Shown: piece after piece, positions 19,901 to 29,734 of the stretch | Layout: each line of letters opens with the position of its first letter | How positions within the stretch are numbered: position 1 is the first letter of the stretch | Origin: Marinobacter similis | GTDB taxonomy: Bacteria > Pseudomonadota > Gammaproteobacteria > Pseudomonadales > Oleiphilaceae | Assembly (NCBI RefSeq): GCF_000830985.1 | Contig: NZ_CP007151.1 | Location: 1,922,001 to 1,986,000, forward strand | Direction: 5' to 3' | DNA length: 64,000 bases | Made by a program: the position numbers and the translations under genes | Notes under the pieces: generated by a model | Databases searched by the model: none | Told to the model about the DNA's origin: nothing | Seen by the model: the letters and a program-made list of their open reading frames with translations, nothing else

Positions 19901-21249
19901 CAGAACCTTCGGTAATCTTCGTGGACGATGATCCACACATCCGGAAGGCCATCAGCCAGACGTTCGCGCTGGAGGAGTTGGCGGTCGCCTGTTTTGAGGA
20001 CGCAGCCTCCGCACTGGAAACCATCACTTCCGATTACGAGGGTGTGGTGCTGTGCGACTACAACATGCCGGGTATGGACGGCCTCGCCATGCTGGACCGG
20101 GTACGCGACCTGGACGACGCCATTCCGGTGGTTATCCTGACCGGCCAGGGCGATATCAGTACCGCGGTCTCCGCGATGCAGCACGGGGCTTACGATTTCA
20201 TCGAAAAGCCGTTCGATCATGAGGAATTGATCGAGCTCTTGCGGCACGCGCTGGAGAAGCGGCACCTGGCTCTGGAAAACCGGCGCCTGAAGGCCCAGTT
20301 AAAGCACCTGGCCCGCCCCGGACCTCGGCTACTGGGCGAATCGGCGATCATGCAGCGGGTGATGTCCACCATCGATCCGGTTCTGGATATCTCCGCCAGT
20401 GTCTTGCTGCACGGTGAAACCGGTTCCGGTAAGGACGCACTGGCTCGCTATATTCATGAAAACAGTCAGCGCAGCGCCCACAACTTTGTCGCCATCAATT
20501 GTGGTGCAGTGCCGGAAAGCCTGATTGAGAGTGAGCTTTTTGGTCATGAAGCGGGTGCATTCACGGGGGCCGACAAGCGTCGCATCGGTAAAATCGAACA
20601 CGCGCACCGGGGCACGCTGTTCCTCGATGAGTTGGAAAGCATGCCCATGGCCCTGCAGGTCAAGTTGCTGCGGGTGCTGGAGGAGCAGAAAGTTGAGCGC
20701 CTGGGCAGCAATCAGGTCATTGATGTGGATGTGCGCATCATTGCCGCCACTAAGGCCGATCTGAAAGAGCTGAGCGATGCCGGTGAGTTTCGCTCGGACC
20801 TGTACTACCGGCTGAACGTGGTGAAGGTAGATATACCGTCACTTCGGGAACGCAAGGAGGACATCCCCCTGCTGTTTCATCACTTCGTGCTGATTGCCGC
20901 CGCCCGCTACGATCGCGAGAGTATTCCCCTGGACGCGAGTCAGGCCGCCCGGCTCATGCAGCATTCCTGGCCCGGTAACGTGCGGGAACTGCGCAACCTG
21001 GCTGAACGCTATGTGCTGCTGGGCCGGGCCGCGCTGGACGGCAATGCCGGCAATGGCGCCGACGATGTCGCCGGCCGCCAGACCCTCACCGAGATGATGG
21101 ACGGCTTTGAGCGCTCGGCCATCGTCAGCGCCCTCAATGCCTGCCAAGGCAGCATCAAGGACACTATGGTGCAGCTGGGAATTGCCCGAAAGACCCTGTA
21201 CGACAAGATGAAAAAGCACGGGTTGGACAAGGCCCAGTTCAAGGACTGA
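19897..21249 (+). CDS. DctD-like sigma-54-dependent response regulator
   Basis: A 450-aa NtrC-family activator. The receiver domain has the phosphorylated Asp54 (VVLCDYNMPG). The AAA+ domain has Walker A GETGSGKD (173-180) and the sigma-54-contacting GAFTGA (220-225). The C-terminal Fis-type helix-turn-helix is near GSIKDTMVQLGIARKTLYDKMKKHGL. It should activate sigma-54 promoters, and the -24/-12 site with flanking dyads before the TAXI gene is the obvious target (inference). It is coupled to the kinase by ATGA. Intact. Confidence 0.94.
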   Translation: MTEPSVIFVDDDPHIRKAISQTFALEELAVACFEDAASALETITSDYEGVVLCDYNMPGMDGLAMLDRVRDLDDAIPVVILTGQGDISTAVSAMQHGAYDFIEKPFDHEELIELLRHALEKRHLALENRRLKAQLKHLARPGPRLLGESAIMQRVMSTIDPVLDISASVLLHGETGSGKDALARYIHENSQRSAHNFVAINCGAVPESLIESELFGHEAGAFTGADKRRIGKIEHAHRGTLFLDELESMPMALQVKLLRVLEEQKVERLGSNQVIDVDVRIIAATKADLKELSDAGEFRSDLYYRLNVVKVDIPSLRERKEDIPLLFHHFVLIAAARYDRESIPLDASQAARLMQHSWPGNVRELRNLAERYVLLGRAALDGNAGNGADDVAGRQTLTEMMDGFERSAIVSALNACQGSIKDTMVQLGIARKTLYDKMKKHGLDKAQFKD

Positions 21250-21407
21250 GCAAGTCACCGGTGGCAGTCCATTCCGGTTACGGACTGTTTCCAAATTACG
21301 CACTATGTCCAATGATTTATGGGGTCAGAGTTCGGTAACATTACGGCACTTTCATGAGTCCGGATTCACCGGCCATTCAGTGCATCGAATTAAAAGAAGC
21401 CCCTGTT

Positions 21408-23102
21408 ATGAAAAACCTGACCATCCAGACCCGGGTGCTGTTGTTGGCATTGGTGCCCGTCATCGTGCTGACCGCTTTCCTTACCAGTTACAACCTGAAC
21501 CAGGCCCGGGAAATCGGCGATGAAGCCGTGGCCGGTTTCTCCACCGACATGGAAGCCAGTAAGCGCGAAGAACTGAAAAACTACCTGGAACTGGCGCGTA
21601 CTTCGATTGCGCATCTGTACGAACAGCCGGGCTCGGCTGACGATCCCGAAGTCCGTGCGCAGGCTTACGACATCCTGCGCCAGCTGCGGTTCAACGATTC
21701 CGGCAGCCCCGGCTACATCTTTGCCTATGACACCAGCGGTGTGAATGTCATGCATGGTGTGAAACCCGCGCTGGAAGGCAAGAACCTCTGGGGTTTTCAG
21801 GATCCCAACGGCACCTACCTGATCCGGGAGCTGGTCAAGGCGGCCCGCAGTGGCGGTGGCTACGTATCCTACGGTTGGAAAAACAGCGATACCGGTCAGG
21901 TTGCACCGAAACTCGGTTACGCCGAAATGCTGCCGAAGTGGGGCATCATGATTGGCACCGGGTTCTGGGTGGACGGTCTGGAAGGCCAGATTGCCGCCAT
22001 GGATGCCAAGGTTGGTGAATCCCTTAATGACGCTGTGTTTGGTTCCATCACCACTTCACTGGTGGCGCTGGCCCTGATTGTATTGCTGGCTTTGATCGTC
22101 GTGCGCAGCATCATTCGGCCACTGAAGTCGGCGGTATCGGCGATGAATGACATCGCCAGTGGCGATGGTGACCTGACCCGTCGTCTGGAGATTGATGGTA
22201 AGGACGAGCTGAGCCAGCTGGCAACCGCCTTCAACAGTTTCGCCGATCAGGTGCATGGTCTGGTGGAGCAGGTGCTGTCGTCCACGCGCACCCTGAACGA
22301 GGCGTCCGAAGAGCTGAATCAGGTTATGGCGGAAGCTGAGGGCGGTGTTGAGCGCCAGAAGTCCGAGAGTGACCAGGTCGCGACGGCAATGAACGAGATG
22401 ACTGCGGCGGCCCAGGAAGTGGCCAACAACGCCAGTGAGGCCTCCGAGGCGGCGGACCACGCCAACGCCCAGGTCTGTGACGCCCAGGGCCTGGTCCACC
22501 AGACCATCGGTGTCATCGGTGGTTTGTCTGAGCAGGTCGAGGAGGGCGTTAAGGTTATCGAAAAGCTGGGGTCGGACTCGCGCAAGATTGATAACGTGCT
22601 GGAAGTGATCCGTGAGATTGCCGATCAAACCAACCTGTTGGCCCTGAATGCTGCGATTGAGGCTGCGCGTGCCGGTGAGGCCGGTCGTGGTTTCGCGGTG
22701 GTGGCAGATGAAGTCCGTACCCTCGCAAGCCGTACCCAGCAGAGCACCCAGGAAATCCAGGAAACCATCGAGCGCCTGCAAACTGGCGCCAACAATGCCG
22801 TCACCTTGATCGGCTCGATCAGCGAGCGCAGTGAGGCGACTGTGGTAGAGACCCGTGAGGTCAACGATGCCCTGCAGCGGATCAATCAGGCAGTCAGCAC
22901 CATCAACGATATGAACAGCCAGATTGCGAGCGCGGCGGAAGAACAGACCAGCGTTTCCGAGACCATCAACCAGAATGTTCACGAGATCGTGGCGATCACC
23001 GAACAGACGGCCGACGGTACCCGTCGGGCCGGGGCCGCAACCCAGCGACTCAAAGCCCTGGCATCGGATATGTCCGATCAGGTCAGCCGCTACCGGGTGT
23101 AA
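21408..23102 (+). CDS. Methyl-accepting chemotaxis protein with periplasmic Cache domain
   Basis: Chemoreceptor of 564 aa. TM1 is about residues 8-26, followed by an extracytoplasmic single-Cache type sensor ([41 protein letters not shown]), TM2 near [19 protein letters not shown], a HAMP domain and a signalling domain. The hairpin tip is [41 protein letters not shown] 21408 is used; the frame extends to 21354 without support. It may sense carboxylates related to the adjacent TRAP system, but the ligand is unknown. Confidence 0.94.
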   Translation: MKNLTIQTRVLLLALVPVIVLTAFLTSYNLNQAREIGDEAVAGFSTDMEASKREELKNYLELARTSIAHLYEQPGSADDPEVRAQAYDILRQLRFNDSGSPGYIFAYDTSGVNVMHGVKPALEGKNLWGFQDPNGTYLIRELVKAARSGGGYVSYGWKNSDTGQVAPKLGYAEMLPKWGIMIGTGFWVDGLEGQIAAMDAKVGESLNDAVFGSITTSLVALALIVLLALIVVRSIIRPLKSAVSAMNDIASGDGDLTRRLEIDGKDELSQLATAFNSFADQVHGLVEQVLSSTRTLNEASEELNQVMAEAEGGVERQKSESDQVATAMNEMTAAAQEVANNASEASEAADHANAQVCDAQGLVHQTIGVIGGLSEQVEEGVKVIEKLGSDSRKIDNVLEVIREIADQTNLLALNAAIEAARAGEAGRGFAVVADEVRTLASRTQQSTQEIQETIERLQTGANNAVTLIGSISERSEATVVETREVNDALQRINQAVSTINDMNSQIASAAEEQTSVSETINQNVHEIVAITEQTADGTRRAGAATQRLKALASDMSDQVSRYRV

Positions 23103-23114
23103 TCGGCAGGTGAA

Positions 23115-23147
23115 TAAAAAACCGGGGCTCAGGCCCCGGTTTTTTTA
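23115..23147 (+). terminator. Rho-independent terminator after the chemoreceptor gene
   Basis: ACCGGGGC and GCCCCGGT pair perfectly around a TCAG loop (23121-23140), with an A run before and seven T's after. It works in either direction and separates the chemoreceptor gene from the convergent phoH-like gene. Confidence 0.9.
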
Positions 23148-23177
23148 TGTCGTGTTGGTTTTTCTATGTTTGCCTGA

Positions 23178-24563
23178 TCAGAGATTGGCCTCGGCGAACT
23201 CCGCCAGAACCGAGCGCGGCACACCCTGAAGGTGGATGTGGGCACCGTGGCGGAAGCTCTTGAAGCGTTCGGTCATGTAGGTCAGGCCCGAACTCAGGGC
23301 ACTCAGGTACGGCGTATCGATCTGTGCCAGGTTACCCAGGCAGATCACCTTGGAGCCGTTACCGGCGCGGGTGATGATGGTCTTGATCTGATGCGGTGTC
23401 AGGTTCTGGGATTCATCAATGATGATCAGGCTGTGCTGGAAGCTGCGACCGCGAATGTAGTTCATCGACTTGAAGTGCAGTGGCACCTTGCTGAGGATGT
23501 AGTCCACGCTGGCGGTCATGTTTTCATCGTCTTCGTGCAGGGCCTCGAGGTTGTCGACGATGGCGCCCAGCCAGGGCTCCATCTTCTCGGCTTCGGTGCC
23601 GGGCAGGAAGCCGATGTCTTCGTCCAGCCCCTGGGTTGAGCGGGTGGCGATGATGCGCTTGTACAGCTTGCTGGCGACCGTCATTTCGATACAGGCAGCC
23701 AGGGCCAGGATGGTTTTGCCCGAGCCTGCAGAACCGGTCAGGTTAACCAGGTGCACGTCCGGATCCAGCAGCAGGTTAAGCGCCAGTGCCTGGTAAATAT
23801 CACGCGGCACCAGGCCCCAGACTTCTTCGTTCATCAGGTCATGCTGGTGCAGGTCGCGAATCACTATCTGGCTCTCGGACAGGTCGGAGACCTTGCCGAC
23901 AAAGCCTTGCTGGTCAATCACAAACTCGTTGATGTTCAGTCGTGCCAGCTCACCCTCGCGCCGGAGGATGTGTTCGGTAATGCCCTCACGCTGGATGGTT
24001 TCCACCTTCTCAATGGTGTCCCAGAACGAGTTTGGGAACTCCCGGTAGCCCTTGGGCAGCAGGTCAATGTCGTCCAGCAACTGATCGTTGTGGTAATCCT
24101 GGGCTTCAACGCCAAAGCCGCGCGCCTTCAGGCGCATGTTGATGTCTTTGCTCACCAGGATGATGTCCCGGGCTCGGTGCTCGTTCTGCAGCGCCGCCAG
24201 GGTATTGATGATCTTGTTGTCGTTCAGGTGTTCGGGCAACGAGTGAGAATTCACATGCTGCGTGCTCATAAGAATCAGGAGCTTGCCCAGTGGCTCGGCT
24301 TTTTTGCCACGCACAATCGGGACACCTTTCTCGATCTCTTTTGGAGTGGCATCGCCCAGCAGTTTATCGATGTTTCGGATGGCCTGACGGCAGTCTGCAG
24401 CGACCGCTTGCTTACCGGATTTCAGGCTGTCGAGTTCTTCGAGAACGGTCATCGGAATGATGACATCGTGTTCTTCAAAGTTGAGGAGGGCGTTGGGATC
24501 GTGAATCAGAACGTTGGTGTCGAGGACGTACATCTTTTTGCGAGCTTCTGGTGCTCTGGGCAT
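23178..24563 (-). CDS. PhoH-family ATPase with N-terminal PIN domain
   Basis: A 461-aa protein with a PIN ribonuclease-like domain first (YVLDTNVLIHDP, Asp15; VLEELDSLK; NDNKIINTLAAL) and a PhoH ATPase second (Walker A LTGSAGSGKTILAL; Walker B HSLIIIDESQNLTPHQ; ITRAGNGSKVICLGNLAQID). PhoH2-like proteins couple RNA cleavage with ATP-dependent unwinding in other bacteria (established for mycobacteria). It starts at ATG 24563 with GAGAGGTAG upstream. A CBS protein gene lies 24 bp upstream in the same direction. Confidence 0.94.
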   Translation of the reverse strand: MPRAPEARKKMYVLDTNVLIHDPNALLNFEEHDVIIPMTVLEELDSLKSGKQAVAADCRQAIRNIDKLLGDATPKEIEKGVPIVRGKKAEPLGKLLILMSTQHVNSHSLPEHLNDNKIINTLAALQNEHRARDIILVSKDINMRLKARGFGVEAQDYHNDQLLDDIDLLPKGYREFPNSFWDTIEKVETIQREGITEHILRREGELARLNINEFVIDQQGFVGKVSDLSESQIVIRDLHQHDLMNEEVWGLVPRDIYQALALNLLLDPDVHLVNLTGSAGSGKTILALAACIEMTVASKLYKRIIATRSTQGLDEDIGFLPGTEAEKMEPWLGAIVDNLEALHEDDENMTASVDYILSKVPLHFKSMNYIRGRSFQHSLIIIDESQNLTPHQIKTIITRAGNGSKVICLGNLAQIDTPYLSALSSGLTYMTERFKSFRHGAHIHLQGVPRSVLAEFAEANL

Positions 24564-24587
24564 AGGTGGCGCTACCTCTCTGGTGGC

Positions 24588-25079
24588 TCAGTCGTTACCG
24601 GTACACCGTTGCGTGAGTGCGGTGTCCGAAATCAGCTTCAGCATGTCGTAAGTCGTTATGATACCGGTAATTTTTGAATCTCTGGTGACAAAGATCCGAT
24701 GCAGGTGTTCACGCATCATTATATCCGCAATGTCGCGCACGGACGTCTGCTCGTCAACCGATAAAACGCTTGGGGTCATAATATCCCGGACTTCGACCGG
24801 AACTTTGCCCATTTCCTCAAAAATCACCATGCGCAGGCGTCGGGCTTCTTCCTGCTCTTCGGAAGTCAGGCTCGTATCGGCACCGGAACGGTTTGCGTTC
24901 CAGCGAAATTCGGTGATGTCCTTGAGGGTAACGATGCCGACGATGTCGCCGTCTTCGTCGGTGACCGGGCTGCCGGTGATTTCGTTGTCAGTCAGGAACC
25001 GAGCCAGTCGGTCCATGGTCCAGGATTGAGGAACTGCCTTGATGGTCGGAGTCATGATCTCGAAAGCGAGAACGGTCAT
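24588..25079 (-). CDS. CBS-domain protein
   Basis: A 163-aa protein made of two CBS motifs: residues about 8-60 (MTPTIKAVPQSWTMDRLARFLTDNEITGSPVTDEDGDIVGIVTLKDI) and about 95-155 (VRDIMTPSVLSVDEQTSVRDIADIMMREHLHRIFVTRD). Such modules bind adenosine nucleotides and act as sensors. It lies just upstream of phoH on the same strand. No partner is fused to it, so the target is unknown. Confidence 0.9.
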   Translation of the reverse strand: MTVLAFEIMTPTIKAVPQSWTMDRLARFLTDNEITGSPVTDEDGDIVGIVTLKDITEFRWNANRSGADTSLTSEEQEEARRLRMVIFEEMGKVPVEVRDIMTPSVLSVDEQTSVRDIADIMMREHLHRIFVTRDSKITGIITTYDMLKLISDTALTQRCTGND

Positions 25080-25147
25080 TAAACGGGGCCTGCCTTCTAT
25101 GTGTTCGTTTGGCCAAGCTTAGCCTGTCAGTGGGTGTGCGTCATCCC

Positions 25148-25885
25148 TCAATGCTCGGTTGGGCGCACATCCACTAACCGATCCTGGTCATCATAGACCA
25201 GCTCGAAATCCTGGTACCGATCTTTGCCCGCCACTTGTTCAAGGGCCTTGAGCGAGCGAACGGGAATATCTACCAACAGCGAATTGACCAGCCAGCCGGG
25301 CAGGGCGCCATTGGGGTCGGTGTGTTGCAACCAGATCATCCGGGTTTTATCTCCTTCCGGGATAAAACGGTACAGGGTGTCGGAGCGATCCACGCGAACC
25401 CGGTTATCGAATTCCGCCCGCTGGTTCGGGGTGGCGCTCAGGTCCATAACGATTTCGCTGCTGTCACGGTTGCCCCGGGTTCGGATGTGCAGCACGTAAT
25501 CCCGATCGGTAACCGGCCAGGGCATGTCGTTGACGGAATAGGCGTAGCGGTCGTGAAAGCTGCCGGTGCCGAAGGCATAGGATTCGGTGCAGTTATGGAC
25601 CCACTCGACGCAGGATTTGGGGTTCATCATGACTGCCATCACGGTTTCGATGGGCGCGTCCAGCATGGCAACAGCTTTGAACGCCTTGAAACTGGAATCC
25701 TGGTGATCGATGGTATACACCCGGATGTTGCCGGCTTCTTTGCGCAGGCTCCAGCCATCGTCGCTTTCGGCTGGTAATTCGGTCTGGACGCCGGCGGCCG
25801 CGAGCCCGGTCACCAGTAGGGCGCAGAGTCCGCCGGAGATGGCTGAAACGTAGCCCGAAAAGCGGTGGGCTCCGGTCTTTCTCAT
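25148..25885 (-). CDS. START-domain lipid-binding-like protein, exported
   Basis: A 245-aa protein with a signal peptide (hydrophobic SAISGGLCALLVTGLAAAG) and a START-like fold: WSLRKEAGNIRVYTID, DAPIETVMAVMMNPKSCVEWVHNC, PVTDRDYVLH and the C-terminal amphipathic helix. Homologues are common in Marinobacter and Pseudomonas and are of unknown function, probably binding a hydrophobic ligand in the periplasm. The gap to the divergent DUF2804 gene is 115 bp. Confidence 0.88.
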   Translation of the reverse strand: MRKTGAHRFSGYVSAISGGLCALLVTGLAAAGVQTELPAESDDGWSLRKEAGNIRVYTIDHQDSSFKAFKAVAMLDAPIETVMAVMMNPKSCVEWVHNCTESYAFGTGSFHDRYAYSVNDMPWPVTDRDYVLHIRTRGNRDSSEIVMDLSATPNQRAEFDNRVRVDRSDTLYRFIPEGDKTRMIWLQHTDPNGALPGWLVNSLLVDIPVRSLKALEQVAGKDRYQDFELVYDDQDRLVDVRPTEH

Positions 25886-26000
25886 GGGGTAAACTTCCTT
25901 GACGGTGGTGGCCGGAGTCTAGCATGAGGCGATAACCGATAAGGCCACTAAAACAAGGGATTGTGAACCAGGTAACTCCCTGGGCAGGCGGTCCCGTCAA

Positions 26001-27028
26001 ATGGCCCGAACTGACGCGATTATGACCTTACGCAAGCTCATCGATGACAAGGGAAGGTTCACTCCTGGGGTGATCGACCACCCGGTGGAGGAGATCAATT
26101 ATCTGGACTATGACCTGCGCTCGGTCATGGACCGTCCTCGCTCTCGCCTGGCCCGACGCTGGAGGTTCAATCAGTTCCAGTTTGTCAGTGCCATGGCGCC
26201 CGGTTGGGTTTTCGGTATGGCCCTGGTGGATCTCAAGCTGGTGGCCAACGGTTTTTTCTACCTGTACGACTTTGAGACCGGCACCAAGTACGAACGGTCC
26301 TTTCTCCAGCCTTTGCCCGCGGCAGCCGGATCGAGCCCCTGCCTGAGCACGGTGTCGCCAGCTTCACCAAGGGCGATGTCTCGCTCCGGGTTAGCGCCGC
26401 CGTCGGTGGGCGTAATATCAGTGTTTCGGCGCCCGGTGGCATCCGGATTGATCTGGAAATCAAGGACGATAACGATCCGCTCCGGCTGGTGTGCCCGGCG
26501 GGTTACGATGGCTGGGTCTTCACCCGTAAATCTGCCGGCCTGCCGGTGGAGGGCGAAATTCGCTGGGATCATCGTATCTGGCGGTGTGATACCGATACCC
26601 GGGCGACAGTAGATTGGAGCTGCGGCTTCATGCGCCGGGAGACAGCCTGGAACTGGGCTTGTATGGCGGGAACGCTGGCCGACGGTCGCTCGCTGGGGCT
26701 TAATCTGGCGGCTGGAGTCAATGAGACGGGCATGACTGAAAACGCCATCTGGCTGGATGGGCGCTGCATCCGGGTCGGAACGGCCCGGTTTGTCTTTGAT
26801 CGTTACCGGCCAGGGGCCGACTGGTATGTAAGCACTGACGACGGGCGAGTGGCGTTGCAGTTTGTTCCGTCTGGCGTGCGTCGGGAAAAGCTGAATGCGC
26901 TGGTGCTGGCGTCCAACTTCAGGCAGTTCATCGGCACCTTCCGCGGATTTGTCAGAGACGATGCCGGAAACAAAATCCCCGTAGACGGGCTACGGGGATT
27001 GATGGAAGACCATTACGCCCGCTGGTAG
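26001..27028 (+). CDS. DUF2804-family protein, one frameshift
   Basis: About 342 aa when repaired. Conserved parts include INYLDYDLRSVMDRPRSRLARRW, AWNWACMAGTLADGRSLGLNLAAGVNETG and TENAIWLDG, which mark the DUF2804 family, related in fold to the AttH/CrtC-type lipocalin-like hydratases. There is no signal peptide. One base is missing near 26325; restoring it gives GRIEPLPEHGVASFTKGDVSLRV. Function unknown. It is convergent with minE. Confidence 0.85.
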
Positions 27029-27050
27029 TTCGGCGGGCGTGGTGCTTCGG

Positions 27051-27302
27051 TTACCGCTCAGGCAGGGTGACGTTCAGTTCCAGCACCGAGCAGCTTTCGT
27101 TTCGGTCTACTTCCACCTGTACCATGTCATCGCTGATCTGTACGTATTTGCGAATGACCTCAAGCAGCTCCTGCTGCAACTTGGGCAGGTAGTCCGGTTG
27201 GTCTCGCTGTCCGCGTTCATGGGCGACAATGATCTGCAGTCGCTCTTTGGCGACGCTGGCGGTTTGTGTTTTCTTTCCTTTAAAGTAATCGAGGAAACTC
27301 AT
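27051..27302 (-). CDS. minE: Cell-division topological specificity factor MinE
   Basis: An 83-aa protein that stimulates MinD ATPase and drives pole-to-pole oscillation. It has the N-terminal MinD-interacting stretch ([32 protein letters not shown]) and the C-terminal dimer domain ([19 protein letters not shown]). It is separated from minD by 3 bp. Intact. Confidence 0.96.
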   Translation of the reverse strand: MSFLDYFKGKKTQTASVAKERLQIIVAHERGQRDQPDYLPKLQQELLEVIRKYVQISDDMVQVEVDRNESCSVLELNVTLPER

Positions 27303-27305
27303 CCC

Positions 27306-28118
27306 TCAGCCTCCCTTGAACATCCGTGAGAAAAAACCTTTCTTCTGGGCAGTCATGAACCGGTGTTCCCGGTCTTCACCCAAAAGCCGCCCCACAGCAT
27401 CGTCGTAGGCCTGGCCGGCATCGCTCTCGCCTTCCAGAATGACCGGAAGGCCCTGGTTGGAGGCATTCAGGACCACCTGACTTTCCGGAATCACACCTAG
27501 CAGCGGAATTGCGAGGATTTCCTCAACGTCGGCTACGGACAGCATTTCGCCGCGCTCGACCCGATGTGGGTTGTAGCGGGTCAGCAGCAAGTGCTCCTTG
27601 ACGGGATCCTGGCCCATTTCCGCACGGCGGGATTTGCTTTGCAGAATGCCCAGGATACGGTCCGAATCGCGTACCGATGATACTTCCGGGTTGGTCACGA
27701 CCACGGCTTCGTCGGCGTAGTAGAGCGCCATCAGGGCTCCGTGTTCAATACCGGCCGGTGAATCGCAAACGATGTAGTCAAAGGTTTCCGACAGCTCGTT
27801 GATGACTTTTTCAACGCCTTCTTTGGTCAGGGCTTCCTTTTCACGGGTCTGGGACGCGGGGAGGATGTAGAGGGAATCCACCCGCTTGTCGCGAATCAGT
27901 GCCTGGTTCAGGGACGCTTCGCCCTGGATGACGTTGACGAAGTCGTACACGACCCGTCGTTCGCAGTTCATGATCAGATCCAGGTTACGCAGGCCCACGT
28001 CGAAATCGATAACGACGGTTTTGTGGCCGCGTTTGGCAAGTCCGGTGCTGATCGAGGCGCTGGTTGTGGTTTTACCAACGCCGCCCTTTCCTGAAGTAAC
28101 GACAATGATTCTAGCCAA
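27306..28118 (-). CDS. minD: Septum-site determining ATPase MinD
   Basis: A 270-aa ParA/MinD ATPase that recruits MinC to the membrane. The deviant Walker A SGKGGVGKTTTS has K11 and K16; other hallmarks are VIDFDVGLRNLDL and VCDSPAGIEHGA. The C-terminal amphipathic membrane-targeting sequence is AQKKGFFSRMFKGG. It is second in minC-minD-minE with a 77-bp gap after minC. Intact. Confidence 0.97.
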   Translation of the reverse strand: MARIIVVTSGKGGVGKTTTSASISTGLAKRGHKTVVIDFDVGLRNLDLIMNCERRVVYDFVNVIQGEASLNQALIRDKRVDSLYILPASQTREKEALTKEGVEKVINELSETFDYIVCDSPAGIEHGALMALYYADEAVVVTNPEVSSVRDSDRILGILQSKSRRAEMGQDPVKEHLLLTRYNPHRVERGEMLSVADVEEILAIPLLGVIPESQVVLNASNQGLPVILEGESDAGQAYDDAVGRLLGEDREHRFMTAQKKGFFSRMFKGG

Positions 28119-28195
28119 GGTAAAATTCCTGTTTCGCGGTGGATTCGTCGTGTCTGCGGAATTATCCGGTCAATTTTTTGCAGTCCGTCTCGATA

Positions 28196-28963
28196 TCAGG
28201 CCTTGTCCAGTGGCGTCACCACCAGCAGGTCGTCCCTGAGCTGGATCTGTACAGCTTTTTTCCAACCGTTATCCTGAAGATCTTCGGAGATTTTATAGTG
28301 TCCGGCGATGGACACAAGCTCCGCCTCAAGAGATTGGCAGAAAATTCGGGCCGACTCCGCTCCGTGAATGCCCGCCAGTGCCCGGCCACGCAGCGGACCG
28401 TAGACATGAATGTTGCCTGCGGCCAGCACTTCAGCGCCCGCCTGCACCGGTGCCAGTATGACCAGGTCACCCTCGGGCGCGTAGATCTGCTGGCCGGATC
28501 GCACTGGCTGGTTGATCACCCGCGCCGGTGCCGGTTCGCCAGCACTGGCTACCGGGGCTTCCGACGCGGCGGCACCGCTGGCCTCCGGGGTCTCGGTTGA
28601 GGCTTCCGGAGCATGGGCACGGTCCCGCTGGCTGTTGCCTGGCAGCAGCGCCAGAGCCGCGCCACGGGCCAGTCGTCGCTGGTCGTCATTGCCGCCGCGG
28701 ACGCCGACCACATGGATCTGATGTCGACGGCAGGCGCCGATGATCTTGAAAAAGTCCAGTTCGCTGTCCAGGCCTTCGTATTTTTCCAGGCTGACAATGA
28801 TCGGAATGTCCTTGAAGAACCCCGGTGCCTGGCTGATCTTGTCCCGAAGCGTGGCCTCAAAGTCGTCATTGTCGAAATAGTGCAGTTCCAATGCAGTCAT
28901 GGAGACACTGGCACTTTTCAACTGGAAAGCCTGTTTAACGCCGGGGTTAGCGGTATCGGTCAT
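28196..28963 (-). CDS. minC: Septum-site determining protein MinC
   Basis: A 255-aa FtsZ-polymerisation inhibitor. The N-terminal FtsZ-binding domain (FQLKSASVSMTALELHYFDN) is joined by an Ala/Pro/Glu-rich linker (about residues 105-150) to the C-terminal beta-helix that binds MinD (VRSGQQIYAPEGDLVILAPV, GAEVLAAGNIHVYGPLRGRALAG). Its ATG overlaps the stop of the HopJ-family gene (ATGA). Confidence 0.95.
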   Translation of the reverse strand: MTDTANPGVKQAFQLKSASVSMTALELHYFDNDDFEATLRDKISQAPGFFKDIPIIVSLEKYEGLDSELDFFKIIGACRRHQIHVVGVRGGNDDQRRLARGAALALLPGNSQRDRAHAPEASTETPEASGAAASEAPVASAGEPAPARVINQPVRSGQQIYAPEGDLVILAPVQAGAEVLAAGNIHVYGPLRGRALAGIHGAESARIFCQSLEAELVSIAGHYKISEDLQDNGWKKAVQIQLRDDLLVVTPLDKA

Positions 28964-29340
28964 GAAGGGGTCTCTTCCATGGTGTTGGGCGACGGGCGCG
29001 GCCGCAGCGGGCTGTCTTCAAAACGGATGCCGGACCAGCCGGTGCTGATGAACTGGCGGATATTGCCATGGCTGTTGCCGGCAGGCTCATCCAGAACCTG
29101 ACGGTAGTGCTGGGCAAACAGTGCCAGCGTGTCGGCCTCGGCCAGGTTGCAGTACTGGCCCAGGGCAAAGACCCGACACGAGCCGGCATTCTCACCGGCG
29201 GCGTTGAACAGCGGGCCGTTGTGAAAACCGGTCGGCTGATACTCGAAATGCCGCTCGATCAGCGCCAGGGTATCGTCGAAATCCGCGTGGCCGGCGGCCA
29301 GGGAGGCCAGGTGGATACGTACCGCCTCGTTCACATTCAT
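28960..29340 (-). CDS. HopJ-family protein
   Basis: A 126-aa protein matching the family named after Pseudomonas HopJ (PF08888): FDDTLALIERHFEYQPTGFHNG, NAAGENAGSCRVFALGQYCNLAE and NIRQFISTGWSGIRFE. These proteins are widespread in free-living gammaproteobacteria and are not thought to be true effectors. The ATG at 29340 overlaps the DUF1244 stop (TAATG); an upstream in-frame ATG at 29385 lacks support. It is coupled to minC by ATGA. Function unknown. Confidence 0.9.
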   Translation of the reverse strand: MNVNEAVRIHLASLAAGHADFDDTLALIERHFEYQPTGFHNGPLFNAAGENAGSCRVFALGQYCNLAEADTLALFAQHYRQVLDEPAGNSHGNIRQFISTGWSGIRFEDSPLRPRPSPNTMEETPS

Positions 29341-29618
29341 TATTTGTGGTCCTGCTTGGCACCGGTCTGGTAGCGGGTTTTCCACTCGTCATAGGGCATG
29401 CCGTAAATCTCTTCACGGGCCTGCGGGTCCGAAATCTCGAAGCCTTGCTGCTCGGCTTCGGCGCGATACCATTTCGACAGGCAGTTGCGGCAGAAGCCTG
29501 CCAGATTCATCAGATCGATATTCTGTACTTCCGTGTGTTCGCGCAGGTGCTTCACCAGGCGACGAAAGGCGGCAGCTTCGATTTCGGTGCGATTGGATTC
29601 GGGGATAGGGTTGCTCAT
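29340..29618 (-). CDS. DUF1244-family protein
   Basis: A 92-aa protein with the family signature FCRNCLSKWYRAEAEQQG and DPQAREEIYGMPYDEWKTRYQ. The paired Cys in CRNC may bind metal. It is the first gene of DUF1244-hopJ-minCDE, whose first three genes overlap each other. Function unknown. Confidence 0.92.
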   Translation of the reverse strand: MSNPIPESNRTEIEAAAFRRLVKHLREHTEVQNIDLMNLAGFCRNCLSKWYRAEAEQQGFEISDPQAREEIYGMPYDEWKTRYQTGAKQDHK

Positions 29619-29693
29619 AGGGCCTCGCGAAGGGGTCGACTCGTGATCATTGGATTTCCTGACATTCTCAGCATAGTACCGTAAGATACAAGG

Positions 29694-29709
29694 CTGTATA
29701 AATGTACAG
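29694..29709 (+). promoter_or_regulatory. LexA (SOS) box before dinB
   Basis: CTGTATAAATGTACAG matches the gammaproteobacterial LexA consensus CTG-N10-CAG with an AT-rich centre. It lies 25 bp before the dinB start at 29735 and would cover the core promoter. This also argues against the in-frame upstream ATG at 29702. Confidence 0.88.
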
Positions 29710-29734
29710 AATGTTGACGCGAGTTCCAGGCACC

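Noticed and set aside
21310..21340. A GG-N10-GC pair before the chemoreceptor gene as a sigma-54 promoter
   Set aside because: Only the spacing fits; the TTGC core and the TGGCAC side are missing.
28960..29340. HopJ-family gene as evidence of a type III effector system
   Set aside because: The family is widespread in non-pathogens, no secretion genes are near, and the gene is coupled to minC.
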